From positions 550,496 to 614,495 of the forward strand of contig SMNH02000003.1 of the NCBI GenBank assembly GCA_006383075.2: 64,000 bases of DNA. Reading direction: 5' to 3'. Source of the DNA: Kordia sp. TARA_039_SRF. GTDB taxonomy: Bacteria > Bacteroidota > Bacteroidia > Flavobacteriales > Flavobacteriaceae. The position numbers and the translations under genes are program-made. Shown piece after piece: positions 8,943 to 17,540 of this stretch (the first letter of the stretch is position 1; every line of letters starts with the position of its first letter). Under the pieces are notes generated by a model. The model saw nothing but the letters and a program-made list of their open reading frames with translations, did no database searches and was not told where the DNA came from.

Positions 8943-9407
8943 TTACTTATCATCGCGAACTCTAATTAACTTAGGCTTTTTCTTTATTAAAGAGTCTTTA
9001 TTTTTATTGGAACGCTGTATTTTTTTGGAATCTTGAATAGAATCGCGTCGTTTTTGTTCTGCTTCGAGTGCTTCTCCTACTCTTTTTCGTTCTTTGGAAA
9101 GTTTAGCTTGTACAATGCTGTAAATCTCAAAATATTCTGTTGGATTTGCCGCATAATAATTGTTGCTTCTCTTAAATTGTAAACTGTCTATTTCATGCTT
9201 TGCATACAAATACGTGTCTAAATGTAAATAGCCATCTTCTAGTTTTTGCTTGTTCACTCCTTTGATGGAGTTTACCAATGTTACATCGTATAAAATAGCT
9301 GCCATTCGCTCTTTAGAGAGTAAATCGTCTGGTTTTGGCACGGCTTCTTCTCTACAAGAAACGACCAAAATTAGGAGAACTACTATGCTGAGAATGTATT
9401 TTTTCAT
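8943..9407 (-). CDS. DUF4296 domain-containing lipoprotein
   Basis: 154 residues. The lipobox 'VVSC' (Cys18) follows a hydrophobic signal, so a periplasmic or outer-membrane lipoprotein is expected. The core ('ERMAAILYDVTLVNSI', then a Tyr- and Asn-rich segment 'KRSNNYYAANPTEYFEIY') is the DUF4296 family of Bacteroidota, whose function is unknown. The C-terminal third is highly charged and probably helical. The start codon overlaps the stop of dihydroorotase by four bases (ATGA), so it is the last gene of a three-gene operon. Confidence 0.88.
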   Translation of the reverse strand: MKKYILSIVVLLILVVSCREEAVPKPDDLLSKERMAAILYDVTLVNSIKGVNKQKLEDGYLHLDTYLYAKHEIDSLQFKRSNNYYAANPTEYFEIYSIVQAKLSKERKRVGEALEAEQKRRDSIQDSKKIQRSNKNKDSLIKKKPKLIRVRDDK

Positions 9408-10738
9408 CTGTTGAATTCTAATTGTTTTACGTGGCGTTTTTCAGAGAATTTCCCTTCGTGATACGCCAAATTTCCATTGATAAATGTATGCGTTACGACA
9501 GAATCTAACGTCGTTCCTTCAAACGGTGACCAACCGCATTTGTACAATACGTTTTCTTTTGAAACTGTATAGGATTCTTCCAAATCAACTACAACCAAAT
9601 CGGCGTAAAAACCTTCTTTGATAAAACCTCTGTCTTTTACTTGAAACAATCGCGCCGGATTGTGACACATTTTTTGCACCATCTTTTCTAAGGAAATTTT
9701 TCCTTGCTTGTGCGCTTGAATCATCGCGTTTAACGCATGTTGCACCAACGGTCCGCCAGAAGGTGCACTTGTGTATGGATTTGCTTTTTCTTCTAAGGTA
9801 TGTGGCGCATGGTCAGTTGCTATTACGTCAATTCGGTCATCGAGTAATGCTTTCCACAATTCTGCTCGGTCAGATGCTTTTTTCACCGCAGGATTCCACT
9901 TGATATGTGTGCCTTTTTCTTTGTAATCTTCATCCGAAAACCATAAATGATGAATACAAACTTCCGAAGTAATTTTCTTTTCTTCTAACGGAATGGAATT
10001 GTCAAACAAATGCGTTTCTTTTCCTGTAGATAAGTGAAATACATGCAAACGTGCACCTGTTTTCTTCGCCAACGCAATTGCGGTAGAAGACGATAAAAAA
10101 CACGCTTCTTCACTTCTGATAATTGGATGATATTCAATTGGAATATCGTCGCCATATTTCTCTTTGTATTCCGCTAAATTTCTTCGAATCGTGTCTTCAT
10201 CTTCACAGTGTACTGAAATGACCATATCCGTGCTTGAAAATATTTTTTCCAACACTGATTCGTCATCCACCAACATATTTCCTGTAGAAGAACCCAAGAA
10301 CAGTTTTAAACCAGCAACTTGCGTCGTGTCTACTTTTAAAATTTCGTCTAAATTATCATTCGTTCCACCAAACATAAACGAATAATTTGCAAACGAGGTG
10401 TTTTTTGCAATATCCAACTTCTCTTGAAGCTTTTCAATTGTCGTCGTTTGCGGATTCGTATTTGGCATTTCCACAAAAGAAGTAATTCCACCAGCAATAG
10501 CCGCACGCGATTCCGTTGCAATATTCGCTTTGTACGTTAATCCAGGTTCTCTAAAATGCACTTGGTCGTCAATCACGCCAGGAAACACGTGTTTTCCAGC
10601 AACATCAATTACTTCAGCACTTTCGTCAGAAAGATTGGTGCCGATTTTGGCAATGCGTTCGCCTTCTATGAGAATATCTGCCGTTTTTATTTCAGTTTCG
10701 CTGACTATTTGTGCGTTTTTGAGTAGTATTTTATGCAT
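9404..10738 (-). CDS. dihydroorotase-type amidohydrolase
   Basis: 444 residues. Amidohydrolase superfamily, closest in motif layout to dihydroorotase, which closes carbamoyl-aspartate to dihydroorotate in pyrimidine synthesis. Visible are the N-terminal small beta domain with 'HVFPGVIDDQVHFREPG', 'MPNTNPQTT', 'GLKLFLGSSTGNM' with the lysine expected to be carboxylated, 'HCEDE' and 'ATDHAPHTLEEK' with the catalytic Asp. The first metal ligand of the usual HxH is Gln here (QVH). From memory this is seen in other Bacteroidota dihydroorotases, so it need not mean loss of activity, but a non-catalytic homologue cannot be excluded. It overlaps the upstream mannosyltransferase by eight bases and the downstream DUF4296 gene by four. 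Confidence 0.85.
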   Translation of the reverse strand: MHKILLKNAQIVSETEIKTADILIEGERIAKIGTNLSDESAEVIDVAGKHVFPGVIDDQVHFREPGLTYKANIATESRAAIAGGITSFVEMPNTNPQTTTIEKLQEKLDIAKNTSFANYSFMFGGTNDNLDEILKVDTTQVAGLKLFLGSSTGNMLVDDESVLEKIFSSTDMVISVHCEDEDTIRRNLAEYKEKYGDDIPIEYHPIIRSEEACFLSSSTAIALAKKTGARLHVFHLSTGKETHLFDNSIPLEEKKITSEVCIHHLWFSDEDYKEKGTHIKWNPAVKKASDRAELWKALLDDRIDVIATDHAPHTLEEKANPYTSAPSGGPLVQHALNAMIQAHKQGKISLEKMVQKMCHNPARLFQVKDRGFIKEGFYADLVVVDLEESYTVSKENVLYKCGWSPFEGTTLDSVVTHTFINGNLAYHEGKFSEKRHVKQLEFNR

Positions 10739-11468
10739 GACGTTTGGTTTTGGTAAACATACTTCTGATTTTCATTTTGATGATTCCGAAAAAAGCTTCC
10801 GAAAATATCGAACTGTCCATTTTAGAAACTCCTTTAGTTCTATCGGTAAAAATAACGGAAACTTCTTTGATGTTGAAACCGAGTTTCCACGCTTTGAATT
10901 TTAATTCTATTTGAAACGCATATCCTACAAAGCGAATGTTATCCAATCCTATAGTTTCCAGTACTTTTCGACGATAACAAACAAATCCTGCCGTAGTATC
11001 GTGAATTGGAATTCGGGTAATGAAACGCACATATTTTGACGCAAAATACGACATCAACACGCGATTCATTGGCCAATTGACCACATTCACACCTTTTACA
11101 TAACGCGAACCAATTGCAACATCAGCGCCTTCATTTTCGCAAGCCGCAAGCAGTTTTTTCAAATCTTCAGGATTGTGTGAAAAGTCAGCATCCATTTCAA
11201 AAATATATTCATAATCGCGCGCCAATGCCCAGCGAAAACCGTGAATATACGCTGTTCCCAATCCTGTTTTGGCGTTTCGAACTTCTAAAAATAACCGCGA
11301 TGGATATTTTTGTTGCAGTTCCTGCACTTTTGTATGCGTTCCGTCAGGAGAATTGTCGTCCACAACCAAAATATCAAATGCCTTTTCTTGCGCAAAAACA
11401 GCTTCTATAATGGCTTCAATATTTTCAATTTCGTTATACGTGGGTATGACTACAATTGCGTCGGACAT
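10731..11468 (-). CDS. polyprenol monophosphomannose synthase (GT2)
   Basis: 245 residues. A GT-A fold family 2 glycosyltransferase resembling dolichol/polyprenol-phosphate mannose synthases, which move mannose from GDP-mannose to a lipid phosphate on the inner face of the membrane. Key signatures are 'VVIPTYNEIENIE' at the N-terminus, 'VVDDNSPDGT', the metal-binding 'MDADFSHNP', 'IGSRYVKGV', and 'DTTAGFVCYRR' with 'RTKGVSKM' near the end. There is no C-terminal membrane domain, so this is the short soluble form. It is the first gene of the operon with dihydroorotase and DUF4296. I know of no metabolic reason for this grouping. Confidence 0.9.
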   Translation of the reverse strand: MSDAIVVIPTYNEIENIEAIIEAVFAQEKAFDILVVDDNSPDGTHTKVQELQQKYPSRLFLEVRNAKTGLGTAYIHGFRWALARDYEYIFEMDADFSHNPEDLKKLLAACENEGADVAIGSRYVKGVNVVNWPMNRVLMSYFASKYVRFITRIPIHDTTAGFVCYRRKVLETIGLDNIRFVGYAFQIELKFKAWKLGFNIKEVSVIFTDRTKGVSKMDSSIFSEAFFGIIKMKIRSMFTKTKRHA

Positions 11469-11742
11469 TTTCTAAAATTAAGCTTAATACCAAATAAACT
11501 TTAAAATAACTGATTAAATCTGTTTCTATTTCCTTTATATTTCAATATAAAAAATAAGCGTAACTACTGCTATGCTTATGTTTTCTATTTCATCTAAAGA
11601 AACTACAATTCAAATTTTGCATCAATCATTTTAAAGCTTATTTGATATAACAAAAGTACACAAATTATAGGTTTTGCCATTGTGTTCGGTATTTTGTGCT
11701 GAATTTTTATGTATTATTTAACATACTTGCTAATTTTACCAA

Positions 11743-12402
11743 ATGTTTACTGTTGTAGAACGTACCGTCATCTCTAACGATTGGCTTACATTGTTGTTCG
11801 TCACAACCTTGTGTTTGCTTGTAGTGACGCGTTTACTGTTTCGAAAAAAATTTACGCTTTTTTTGGGATTTCTTTTTTCGAATGAATATCAAAATCAAGC
11901 AATCGCAAAACAGGAAAAAACCATCAATATATTTACCTCATTATTGTTTTTGGTACAGGTAATTTCTTTTTCGATTTTTGGGTATGTAGCAGTTACTTTT
12001 TTCCGTCCGTATTTGGTCGACGCGCCGTTTTTGTTTGTGAAGATTAGTTCGTTCATCTTGTTTTTTGTGATAATTAGATATATTTTAGAGAAAATTATGG
12101 CGGTTATTTTGGAAATCGAACCGTATATTGACGCTTATAATTTCCACAAGATCAATGCTCGAAATCTATTTGGCTTAGTATTGATTCCTGTTAACTTAGT
12201 GCTAGTTTACTACGGTTATCAACATAAGATTGTATTTTTCTCAGTAATTATCTTTTTTCTATTCTATAATCTCATCGTATTATTTCTTCTATTAAAGAAT
12301 TATCAAAAATTGATAATCAGTAAGTTGTTTTATTTTATTTTGTATCTTTGCGCACTTGAAATTGCCCCTTATTTAGTTATCTATAAATTACTAATTGAAT
12401 AA
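11743..12402 (+). CDS. DUF4271 family membrane protein
   Basis: 219 residues with about five or six hydrophobic helices and short basic loops ('RKKFTLFLGFLFS', 'NEYQNQAIAKQ'). Size, layout and the position directly before hemD match the DUF4271 inner-membrane family of Bacteroidota. Its biochemical role is not known. I infer co-transcription with hemD from the 22-base gap, although a -7 box inside the end of this gene may also drive hemD separately. Confidence 0.8.
   Translation: MFTVVERTVISNDWLTLLFVTTLCLLVVTRLLFRKKFTLFLGFLFSNEYQNQAIAKQEKTINIFTSLLFLVQVISFSIFGYVAVTFFRPYLVDAPFLFVKISSFILFFVIIRYILEKIMAVILEIEPYIDAYNFHKINARNLFGLVLIPVNLVLVYYGYQHKIVFFSVIIFFLFYNLIVLFLLLKNYQKLIISKLFYFILYLCALEIAPYLVIYKLLIE
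12343..12350 (+). promoter_or_regulatory. internal -7 box (TATCTTTG) before hemD
   Basis: Exact TAnnTTTG inside the DUF4271 gene, 74 bases before the hemD ATG. A TTG lies 15 bases upstream, slightly short of the usual spacing. It may allow hemD expression apart from DUF4271. Confidence 0.4.
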
Positions 12403-12424
12403 CGCGACAAATAAAATAAAGGTT

Positions 12425-13171
12425 ATGAAAGTCAAAACCATTTTAGTTTCTCAACCGGAACCAAAAATTGAAAACTCACCTTACTCAAGGCTTATTGATA
12501 AGCAGAAAGTAAAGATTGATTTTAGACCATTCATACATGTTGAAGGTGTAAGTGCAAGAGAAGTACGTCACCAAAAGATAGACTTGTCGAAATTTACAGC
12601 TATCATTTTAACAAGTAGAAATGCGGTAGATCACTTTTTTAGAGTAGCTGAGGAAATGCGCTTTAAGGTGCCTGATACTATGAAGTATTTTTGCCAGTCG
12701 GAAGCTGTGGCTTATTATTTGCAAAAATACGTGGTATACAGAAAACGTAAGATTTATGTTGGAAAACGTACATTTCAAGAATTGTCTCCGTTAATTAAAA
12801 AATACAAAGACGAAACGTATTTGTTGCCGTCATCAGATGCATTGAAACCTGCTGTTCCTGAAACATTGAATTCTCTAAATATCACTTGGGAACGTGGAGT
12901 TTTTTACAAAACTGTGGTAAGTGACTTGTCAGATTTACGCGATGTGTATTATGACATTTTAGTGTTTTTTAGTCCTTCAGGAATCAAGTCATTATTGGCA
13001 AACTTCCCTGATTTTGAGCAAAACGACACACGCATAGCCGTATTTGGAAACTCTACCATCAAAGCAACTACCGAAGCCGGATTGCGCGTAGATATTAAAG
13101 CACCAACGCCTGAAACACCATCGATGACGATGGCTTTAGCAAAATATATTGATGAAGTAAACAAAAAATAA
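12425..13171 (+). CDS. hemD: uroporphyrinogen-III synthase
   Basis: 248 residues from the ATG at 12425. The track start at 12395 is a TTG inside the end of the previous gene. The protein has the two-lobed HemD layout: 'ILTSRNAVDHFF' in the first half, 'FFSPSGIKSLL' and 'AVFGNSTIKATTEAG' in the second. The enzyme closes hydroxymethylbilane, inverting ring D, to uroporphyrinogen III for heme synthesis in the cytosol. HemD is poorly conserved, but these Ser/Gly motifs and the length fit the bacterial family. It is followed by a strong terminator at 13194. Confidence 0.85.
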   Translation: MKVKTILVSQPEPKIENSPYSRLIDKQKVKIDFRPFIHVEGVSAREVRHQKIDLSKFTAIILTSRNAVDHFFRVAEEMRFKVPDTMKYFCQSEAVAYYLQKYVVYRKRKIYVGKRTFQELSPLIKKYKDETYLLPSSDALKPAVPETLNSLNITWERGVFYKTVVSDLSDLRDVYYDILVFFSPSGIKSLLANFPDFEQNDTRIAVFGNSTIKATTEAGLRVDIKAPTPETPSMTMALAKYIDEVNKK

Positions 13172-13193
13172 GTACTTCAGAATTTTCTTTACC

Positions 13194-13227
13194 AAGCAGT
13201 CATTTCGTTGAAATGACTGCTTTTTTT
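13194..13227 (+). terminator. Rho-independent terminator after hemD
   Basis: Perfect 13-base stem AAGCAGTCATTTC / GAAATGACTGCTT with a three-base loop, then a run of T. Confidence 0.95.
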
Positions 13228-13321
13228 ATTTCGTTAAGAAAAACATGTAAAGTCCTTTTCTAAAGACAGGAATTCTCTAGCTAATTTTTTACACACAACA
13301 CGGTTTACCATCGAAGTTTGT

Positions 13322-13329
13322 TATATTTG
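13322..13329 (+). promoter_or_regulatory. -7 box (TATATTTG) of the DUF6263 lipoprotein gene
   Basis: Exact TAnnTTTG, 21 bases before the ATG at 13351. It excludes the upstream start at 13318 offered by the ORF track. Confidence 0.55.
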
Positions 13330-13350
13330 TGTAACACTTACACACAATTC

Positions 13351-14136
13351 ATGAGAAAAAGTTTATACAGTATCTTAACAATGGTATTATTTTTGGTGAG
13401 CTGTTCCCAGAAAAGTACTGATAAAGTCAATCCAGCTATCAATTTCGAAGAAGGTTTTTCGCAAACCTTAGTCTTTGGCACCAAAACCAGCGCTAATAAA
13501 ATGGGCTTTTTTGAAGATAAAAACTTTATTCATTTTCAATTGGATGAAATTACAAGTGATAGTTCCTTTGTATTTACAGGAAAAGTAACGCGCATGCTGT
13601 ATACTTCTGATATGTTTGGTGAAAAAGAAAGTTTAGATACCGAAGTGATAAAATCGTTAAACAACACCAAAAGATTGAGCGCTATGGAATTGGAAATGTA
13701 CAACGATGTTAAACAGTACTTAGATAAAGAGTTTACGTTTACGCTTGATAAATACGGAAACATTATTCAATCAGCGCAATACAAAGATGCGGGCAGTTAT
13801 TTAGACACGTCGCTTATAGACCAATATTCTCCTGTTCCGATGGTGTTTCCAGCAGAAAAATTAGCCGTTGGCACTACTTGGAATTTTGAAACAAACAATC
13901 CGTTGATTGCATCGCAAAAAATAAAATACACCTATACGGTTGATGACATTACAGATGATAAAATTTTTGTCGCCGTTGAAATGACTATTGATGGATTAGG
14001 CGGATTATTAGATAAAAATACCGCTAAAGGGATTTATGAAATTGACCGAAAAACCAAACGATTTATCAAAGGTGAACGAACAATGAAAGTGCAAACTGGC
14101 GGTGGAAAAGCGACGTATGAAATTTATGAACTATAG
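13351..14136 (+). CDS. DUF6263-like lipoprotein
   Basis: 261 residues from the ATG at 13351, which opens directly into a lipoprotein signal (lipobox 'LVSC', Cys18). The mature protein is a mostly beta domain of about 240 residues. The segments 'FPAEKLAVGTTWNFE' and 'GKATYEIYEL' at the end resemble the DUF6263 family of secreted Bacteroidota proteins, which has no known function. It sits between the hemD terminator and rpoN, with its own -7 box. No partner is evident, and the family assignment is by general resemblance. Confidence 0.7.
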   Translation: MRKSLYSILTMVLFLVSCSQKSTDKVNPAINFEEGFSQTLVFGTKTSANKMGFFEDKNFIHFQLDEITSDSSFVFTGKVTRMLYTSDMFGEKESLDTEVIKSLNNTKRLSAMELEMYNDVKQYLDKEFTFTLDKYGNIIQSAQYKDAGSYLDTSLIDQYSPVPMVFPAEKLAVGTTWNFETNNPLIASQKIKYTYTVDDITDDKIFVAVEMTIDGLGGLLDKNTAKGIYEIDRKTKRFIKGERTMKVQTGGGKATYEIYEL

Positions 14137-14186
14137 CTAAGACTGAAAAACTAATCAACAAAAACCACGTGTTTTAACAGAATACC

Positions 14187-15644
14187 ATGCTTAAACAACA
14201 ACTGAATTTTAAACTATCTCAAAAACTATCTCCTCAACAAATTCAATTAATGAAGTTGATTCAATTGCCTACGCAAGCTTTTGAGCAACGATTGAAACAA
14301 GAACTAGAGGAAAACCCTGCATTGGATAGCGGAAAAGAGCAAACAGACGATTATGACGATGATTTTTCAAATGATTATGAAGATGATTTCGGAAACGAGT
14401 CAATTGCTGCAGAAGACATCAATGTAGACGAATATTTGAGTGATGATGAAATTCCAAGTTATCGTTTGCAAGCCAATAATTATAGCGCTGATGATGATGA
14501 AAAAAGTGTTCCGTATGCGTCGGGAACGTCTTTTAATCAGCATTTAAAGAATCAATTGAATACGTTTCGCCTTTCGGAAGAAGACCGTGAAGTTGCAGAA
14601 TTTTTGATTGGTAGTGTAGATGAAAGCGGTTATATCCGCAGGCCTTTGGAAGATATTGTGGACGATTTAGCCTTCACGCAAAATATTTTTACCTCTGTAG
14701 AACATATTGAAAAGATTTTAAATATTGTTCATGAACTTGATCCGGCTGGCGTTGGCGCACGAAATTTACAAGAATGCTTATTGATTCAATTACACAGAAA
14801 AGAGCCAACCGCTTCTATCGAAATGGCGATTGAAATTTTGGAAAAGTCGTTTGAGCATTTTACCAAAAAACATTATAAAAAACTTTTACAGAAGTTTGAT
14901 ATTACCGAAGTAGAACTGCGCGATGCTATTTTAGAAATTGAGCGTTTAAATCCAAAACCTGGCGGCTCATATGCAGGAAATACCAAAATCATAGAACATA
15001 TTGTTCCCGATTTTACCATTCGCATCGTAGATGGTGTGTTAGAATTGACCTTAAACGGACGAAATGCTCCCGAATTGCATGTTTCCAAAGAATATAACAA
15101 CATGCTCAAAGGCTACAAAGACGCGCGTCAGAAAACGAAATCGCAAAAAGATGCCGTATTGTTTATCAAGCAAAAGTTAGATGCTGCCAAATGGTTTATA
15201 GAAGCCATAAAGCAACGTCAGCAGACACTTTTAGTGACGATGAACGCCATTATGCATTATCAAGAAGAATACTTTCTTACAGGCGACGAGCGCAAGCTAA
15301 AACCTATGATTTTGAAAGATATTGCCGATATGATTCATATGGATGTTTCTACGGTTTCGCGTGTGGCAAATAGCAAATACGTGGATACGCCGTATGGAAC
15401 AAAGTTGATTAAGGAGTTTTTCTCGGAATCAATGAAAAATGAGCAAGGAGAAGACGTTTCTACGCGAGAAATTAAGAAGATTTTGGAAACTGTCATTGAA
15501 GAAGAAAACAAGAAAAAACCGTTGACCGATGAAAAGTTAGCCAAAATTTTAAAAGAAAAAGGCTATCCAATTGCCCGTAGAACTGTAGCAAAATATAGAG
15601 AACAGCTCGATATTCCTGTAGCTCGCTTACGAAAGAAAATCTAA
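14187..15644 (+). CDS. rpoN: RNA polymerase sigma-54 factor
   Basis: 485 residues. The N-terminal activator-interacting region is clear ('QQLNFKLSQKLSPQQIQL', then 'EENPAL'), followed by a very acidic linker (residues about 50-110). The core-binding domain includes 'ESGYIRRPLEDI' and 'ELDPAGVGARNLQECL'. The DNA-binding domain has the helix-turn-helix 'MDVSTVSRVANSKYVDTP' and ends with the diagnostic RpoN box 'ARRTVAKYRE'. The protein directs RNA polymerase to -24/-12 promoters that need AAA+ activators. No such activator is encoded in this window. A short dyad (AAAACCACGTGTTTT, 14161-14175) lies just upstream of the start. The next gene begins right at the stop codon. Confidence 0.96.
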   Translation: MLKQQLNFKLSQKLSPQQIQLMKLIQLPTQAFEQRLKQELEENPALDSGKEQTDDYDDDFSNDYEDDFGNESIAAEDINVDEYLSDDEIPSYRLQANNYSADDDEKSVPYASGTSFNQHLKNQLNTFRLSEEDREVAEFLIGSVDESGYIRRPLEDIVDDLAFTQNIFTSVEHIEKILNIVHELDPAGVGARNLQECLLIQLHRKEPTASIEMAIEILEKSFEHFTKKHYKKLLQKFDITEVELRDAILEIERLNPKPGGSYAGNTKIIEHIVPDFTIRIVDGVLELTLNGRNAPELHVSKEYNNMLKGYKDARQKTKSQKDAVLFIKQKLDAAKWFIEAIKQRQQTLLVTMNAIMHYQEEYFLTGDERKLKPMILKDIADMIHMDVSTVSRVANSKYVDTPYGTKLIKEFFSESMKNEQGEDVSTREIKKILETVIEEENKKKPLTDEKLAKILKEKGYPIARRTVAKYREQLDIPVARLRKKI

Positions 15645-16250
15645 ATGCGCACTTTTCTCAACGTTATATCGTACGTGTTTCATCCTATTTTTATTCCTTC
15701 AATGGCAACTGTTGGGTACTTTTTAGTAACGCCACGCATGTACGAATTCAACTTTAAAGTAGATGTCTCCATCACCATTGCGATTTTTACTGTATTCATT
15801 CCTATCTTGACATTTATTTTGTTGCGACGACTACGAATGATTGATACCGTTTTTGTAAAAGATGTACGGCAGCGGAAAATCCCGTTATACTTATACGTTT
15901 TATTACTGTTTTTAATCGTTACCAAAATCATTTCGAAATCTATTTTTGCAGAATTGTATGATTTTTTTGTCGCGACCTTGATTTCGGCTATACTGTGTTT
16001 GTTTTTTGTATTGATTCGCATCAAAGCAAGCATGCACATGATGGGAATTGCTGGCTTGGTGATGTTTTTGATAGTGTTGAGCATTAGCTATCAACTCAAC
16101 ATTACTTTTGCGTTAAGCATCTTGATTTTAATGATTGGAATTGTGGGAAGTTCGCGCTTGTACTTAAAAGCGCATACGATTAGCGAACTGATTCTTGGGT
16201 TAGCCATTGGCGTCATTCCTCAATTATTGGTGATGTACGATTGGTTATAA
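15645..16250 (+). CDS. PAP2-like integral membrane protein
   Basis: 201 residues with six hydrophobic helices and little outside the membrane. The C-terminal motif 'SSRLYLKAHTISELILG' resembles the last conserved block of PAP2 (type 2 phosphatidate phosphatase) proteins ('SR.YL..H...D...G'). The canonical first block KxxxxxxRP is not clear, so catalytic activity is doubtful. The ATG follows the rpoN stop with no gap, so the two genes are translationally coupled. Its end overlaps the end of the convergent PorT-like gene by six bases. Function is unknown beyond this resemblance. Confidence 0.7.
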   Translation: MRTFLNVISYVFHPIFIPSMATVGYFLVTPRMYEFNFKVDVSITIAIFTVFIPILTFILLRRLRMIDTVFVKDVRQRKIPLYLYVLLLFLIVTKIISKSIFAELYDFFVATLISAILCLFFVLIRIKASMHMMGIAGLVMFLIVLSISYQLNITFALSILILMIGIVGSSRLYLKAHTISELILGLAIGVIPQLLVMYDWL

Positions 16251-16940
16251 GATGTAAAACATCAAACCTACTTTAATGGTATTTATTTGAAATTGCTCGC
16301 CGTTTGTGGTAAAGGTATCGTCTTTAAAAAGTTTGTTCAATCCGTAATAGAGATGAAAATTCCACGTGTTGTATCCCGCACTCAGCGTCAATCCGTATTG
16401 AAAGCGTTTCAAGTCGTCGTTTTGAAATTTCAGCTTTTCCGCATCACTGATAAATTTAGAAATTCCTGAAAAAATATATCCTACTTTAAATCCTCCGTAA
16501 ATACGCCAAAATTTATATGTTTCTGCTGTAGACGTTCGCCAACGAAACTCGATAGGCAGTTCTAGTTCGTGTGTTCGGTATTTATTTCGCTTAAAACTCA
16601 CATCACTTCCAATAGCTTCGTAAGCAATTCCATTACCCGTTTCTACCGCTTTTAGGTTGTGAAAGTATGAATTATAAGAATAGCCTAAGCCAATTCCAAT
16701 AGCCTTGTTGCGTTTTTTATTGATGGGAAAATCGCGAATAACACCAATATGCAATCCGTTTGACAAATTATTTTGAGAAATGCCGCTAGGACGATTTTGA
16801 AGTATGTTATAGGTGAATCCGATATAAAACTGGTCTTCACGGTATTTATCATCAAGAATTGTGTCTTGAGCGACTTCTTCTTGCGCAAAACCTGTTTGCA
16901 TTCCTAGCAAAATTAAAATTCCAATAACAATATGCTTCAT
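16245..16940 (-). CDS. porT: PorT family outer-membrane beta-barrel protein
   Basis: 231 residues from the ATG at 16938-16940, giving a clean signal peptide (ending 'QTGFAQ'). The longer ORF runs through a terminator and is rejected. The mature protein shows alternating strand pattern and aromatic girdles ('YIGFTYNILQNRPSG', 'ELPIEFRWRTS', 'IYGGFKVGYIFSG', 'KVGLMFYIL'), as in PorT/SprT, a barrel protein needed for type IX secretion. Size and position beside an ExbB/ExbD operon fit what I recall of porT in flavobacteria. Generic outer-membrane proteins of the same Pfam look similar, so the symbol is given with caution. If it is correct, it ties to the T9SS cargo protein at 1973. Confidence 0.7.
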   Translation of the reverse strand: MKHIVIGILILLGMQTGFAQEEVAQDTILDDKYREDQFYIGFTYNILQNRPSGISQNNLSNGLHIGVIRDFPINKKRNKAIGIGLGYSYNSYFHNLKAVETGNGIAYEAIGSDVSFKRNKYRTHELELPIEFRWRTSTAETYKFWRIYGGFKVGYIFSGISKFISDAEKLKFQNDDLKRFQYGLTLSAGYNTWNFHLYYGLNKLFKDDTFTTNGEQFQINTIKVGLMFYIL

Positions 16941-16992
16941 TTGCGATGTATTTAAAAACGATTGTTTTGTGGATTCTATGACAAGATAGCAT

Positions 16993-17021
16993 AAAAAAAG
17001 CACTCTGAGTAGAGTGCTTTT
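16993..17021 (-). terminator. Rho-independent terminator of the exbB-exbD operon
   Basis: Stem AAAAGCACTCT / AGAGTGCTTTT with a four-base loop. Read on the minus strand it is followed by a run of T, and it lies 21 bases after the last exbD stop. It separates that operon from the PorT-like gene, and on the plus strand it also ends in four T. Confidence 0.88.
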
Positions 17022-17041
17022 CTATAAAAATTTAAGATTTT

Positions 17042-17527
17042 CTATTTGTAATTTTGACCAGCTTCACCTTTTCTAGTGGTGTAGTTAATCTTTAATGCGT
17101 TGATTTCACGAAGCTGTTGTTTGATATCTGCTACCAATCCCATATTTGTTTCTCCATCAACTTTTAAAGCCGTAATGGCTACATATCTGAACTCTTGACC
17201 AACATCATTGTTCAGCGTGTTGAACCAATAATCTTTGATTTCGTCAACACTTGCAAATTTATCATTTAACTGAATTTTTGCTTGTGTCCCTACATCACTT
17301 TGATATCGTTCGTGCGGCTTTCCTGCATAAATATAAATGATTGGATCATTTTTATCTAGTTTCTGCACTTGATCTGCATACGGAAAGTCCTGCGCTACTT
17401 TGTAATCATCTTTCTTAAACGTTGTTACCGTCATAAAGAAAAATAATAACATGAATACAATATCTGGTAATGCTGCTGTAGAAACAGGTGGCAATTCACC
17501 ACTTTTTTTCTTTTTAAATTTAGACAT
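17042..17527 (-). CDS. ExbD/TolR family protein (second copy)
   Basis: 161 residues. A short cytoplasmic basic N-terminus ('MSKFKKKKSGE') is followed by one membrane helix carrying the proton-accepting aspartate ('LPDIVFMLLFFFMTVTTF'). A periplasmic domain ends with a segment typical of the family ('VADIKQQLREINALKINY'). ExbD works with ExbB to turn the proton gradient into force on TonB or TonB-like partners. Thirteen bases separate it from the other exbD gene upstream, and it ends the operon. Two different ExbD proteins beside one ExbB is the usual arrangement in Bacteroidota. Confidence 0.92.
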   Translation of the reverse strand: MSKFKKKKSGELPPVSTAALPDIVFMLLFFFMTVTTFKKDDYKVAQDFPYADQVQKLDKNDPIIYIYAGKPHERYQSDVGTQAKIQLNDKFASVDEIKDYWFNTLNNDVGQEFRYVAITALKVDGETNMGLVADIKQQLREINALKINYTTRKGEAGQNYK

Positions 17528-17540
17528 AGTAACTACGTTT

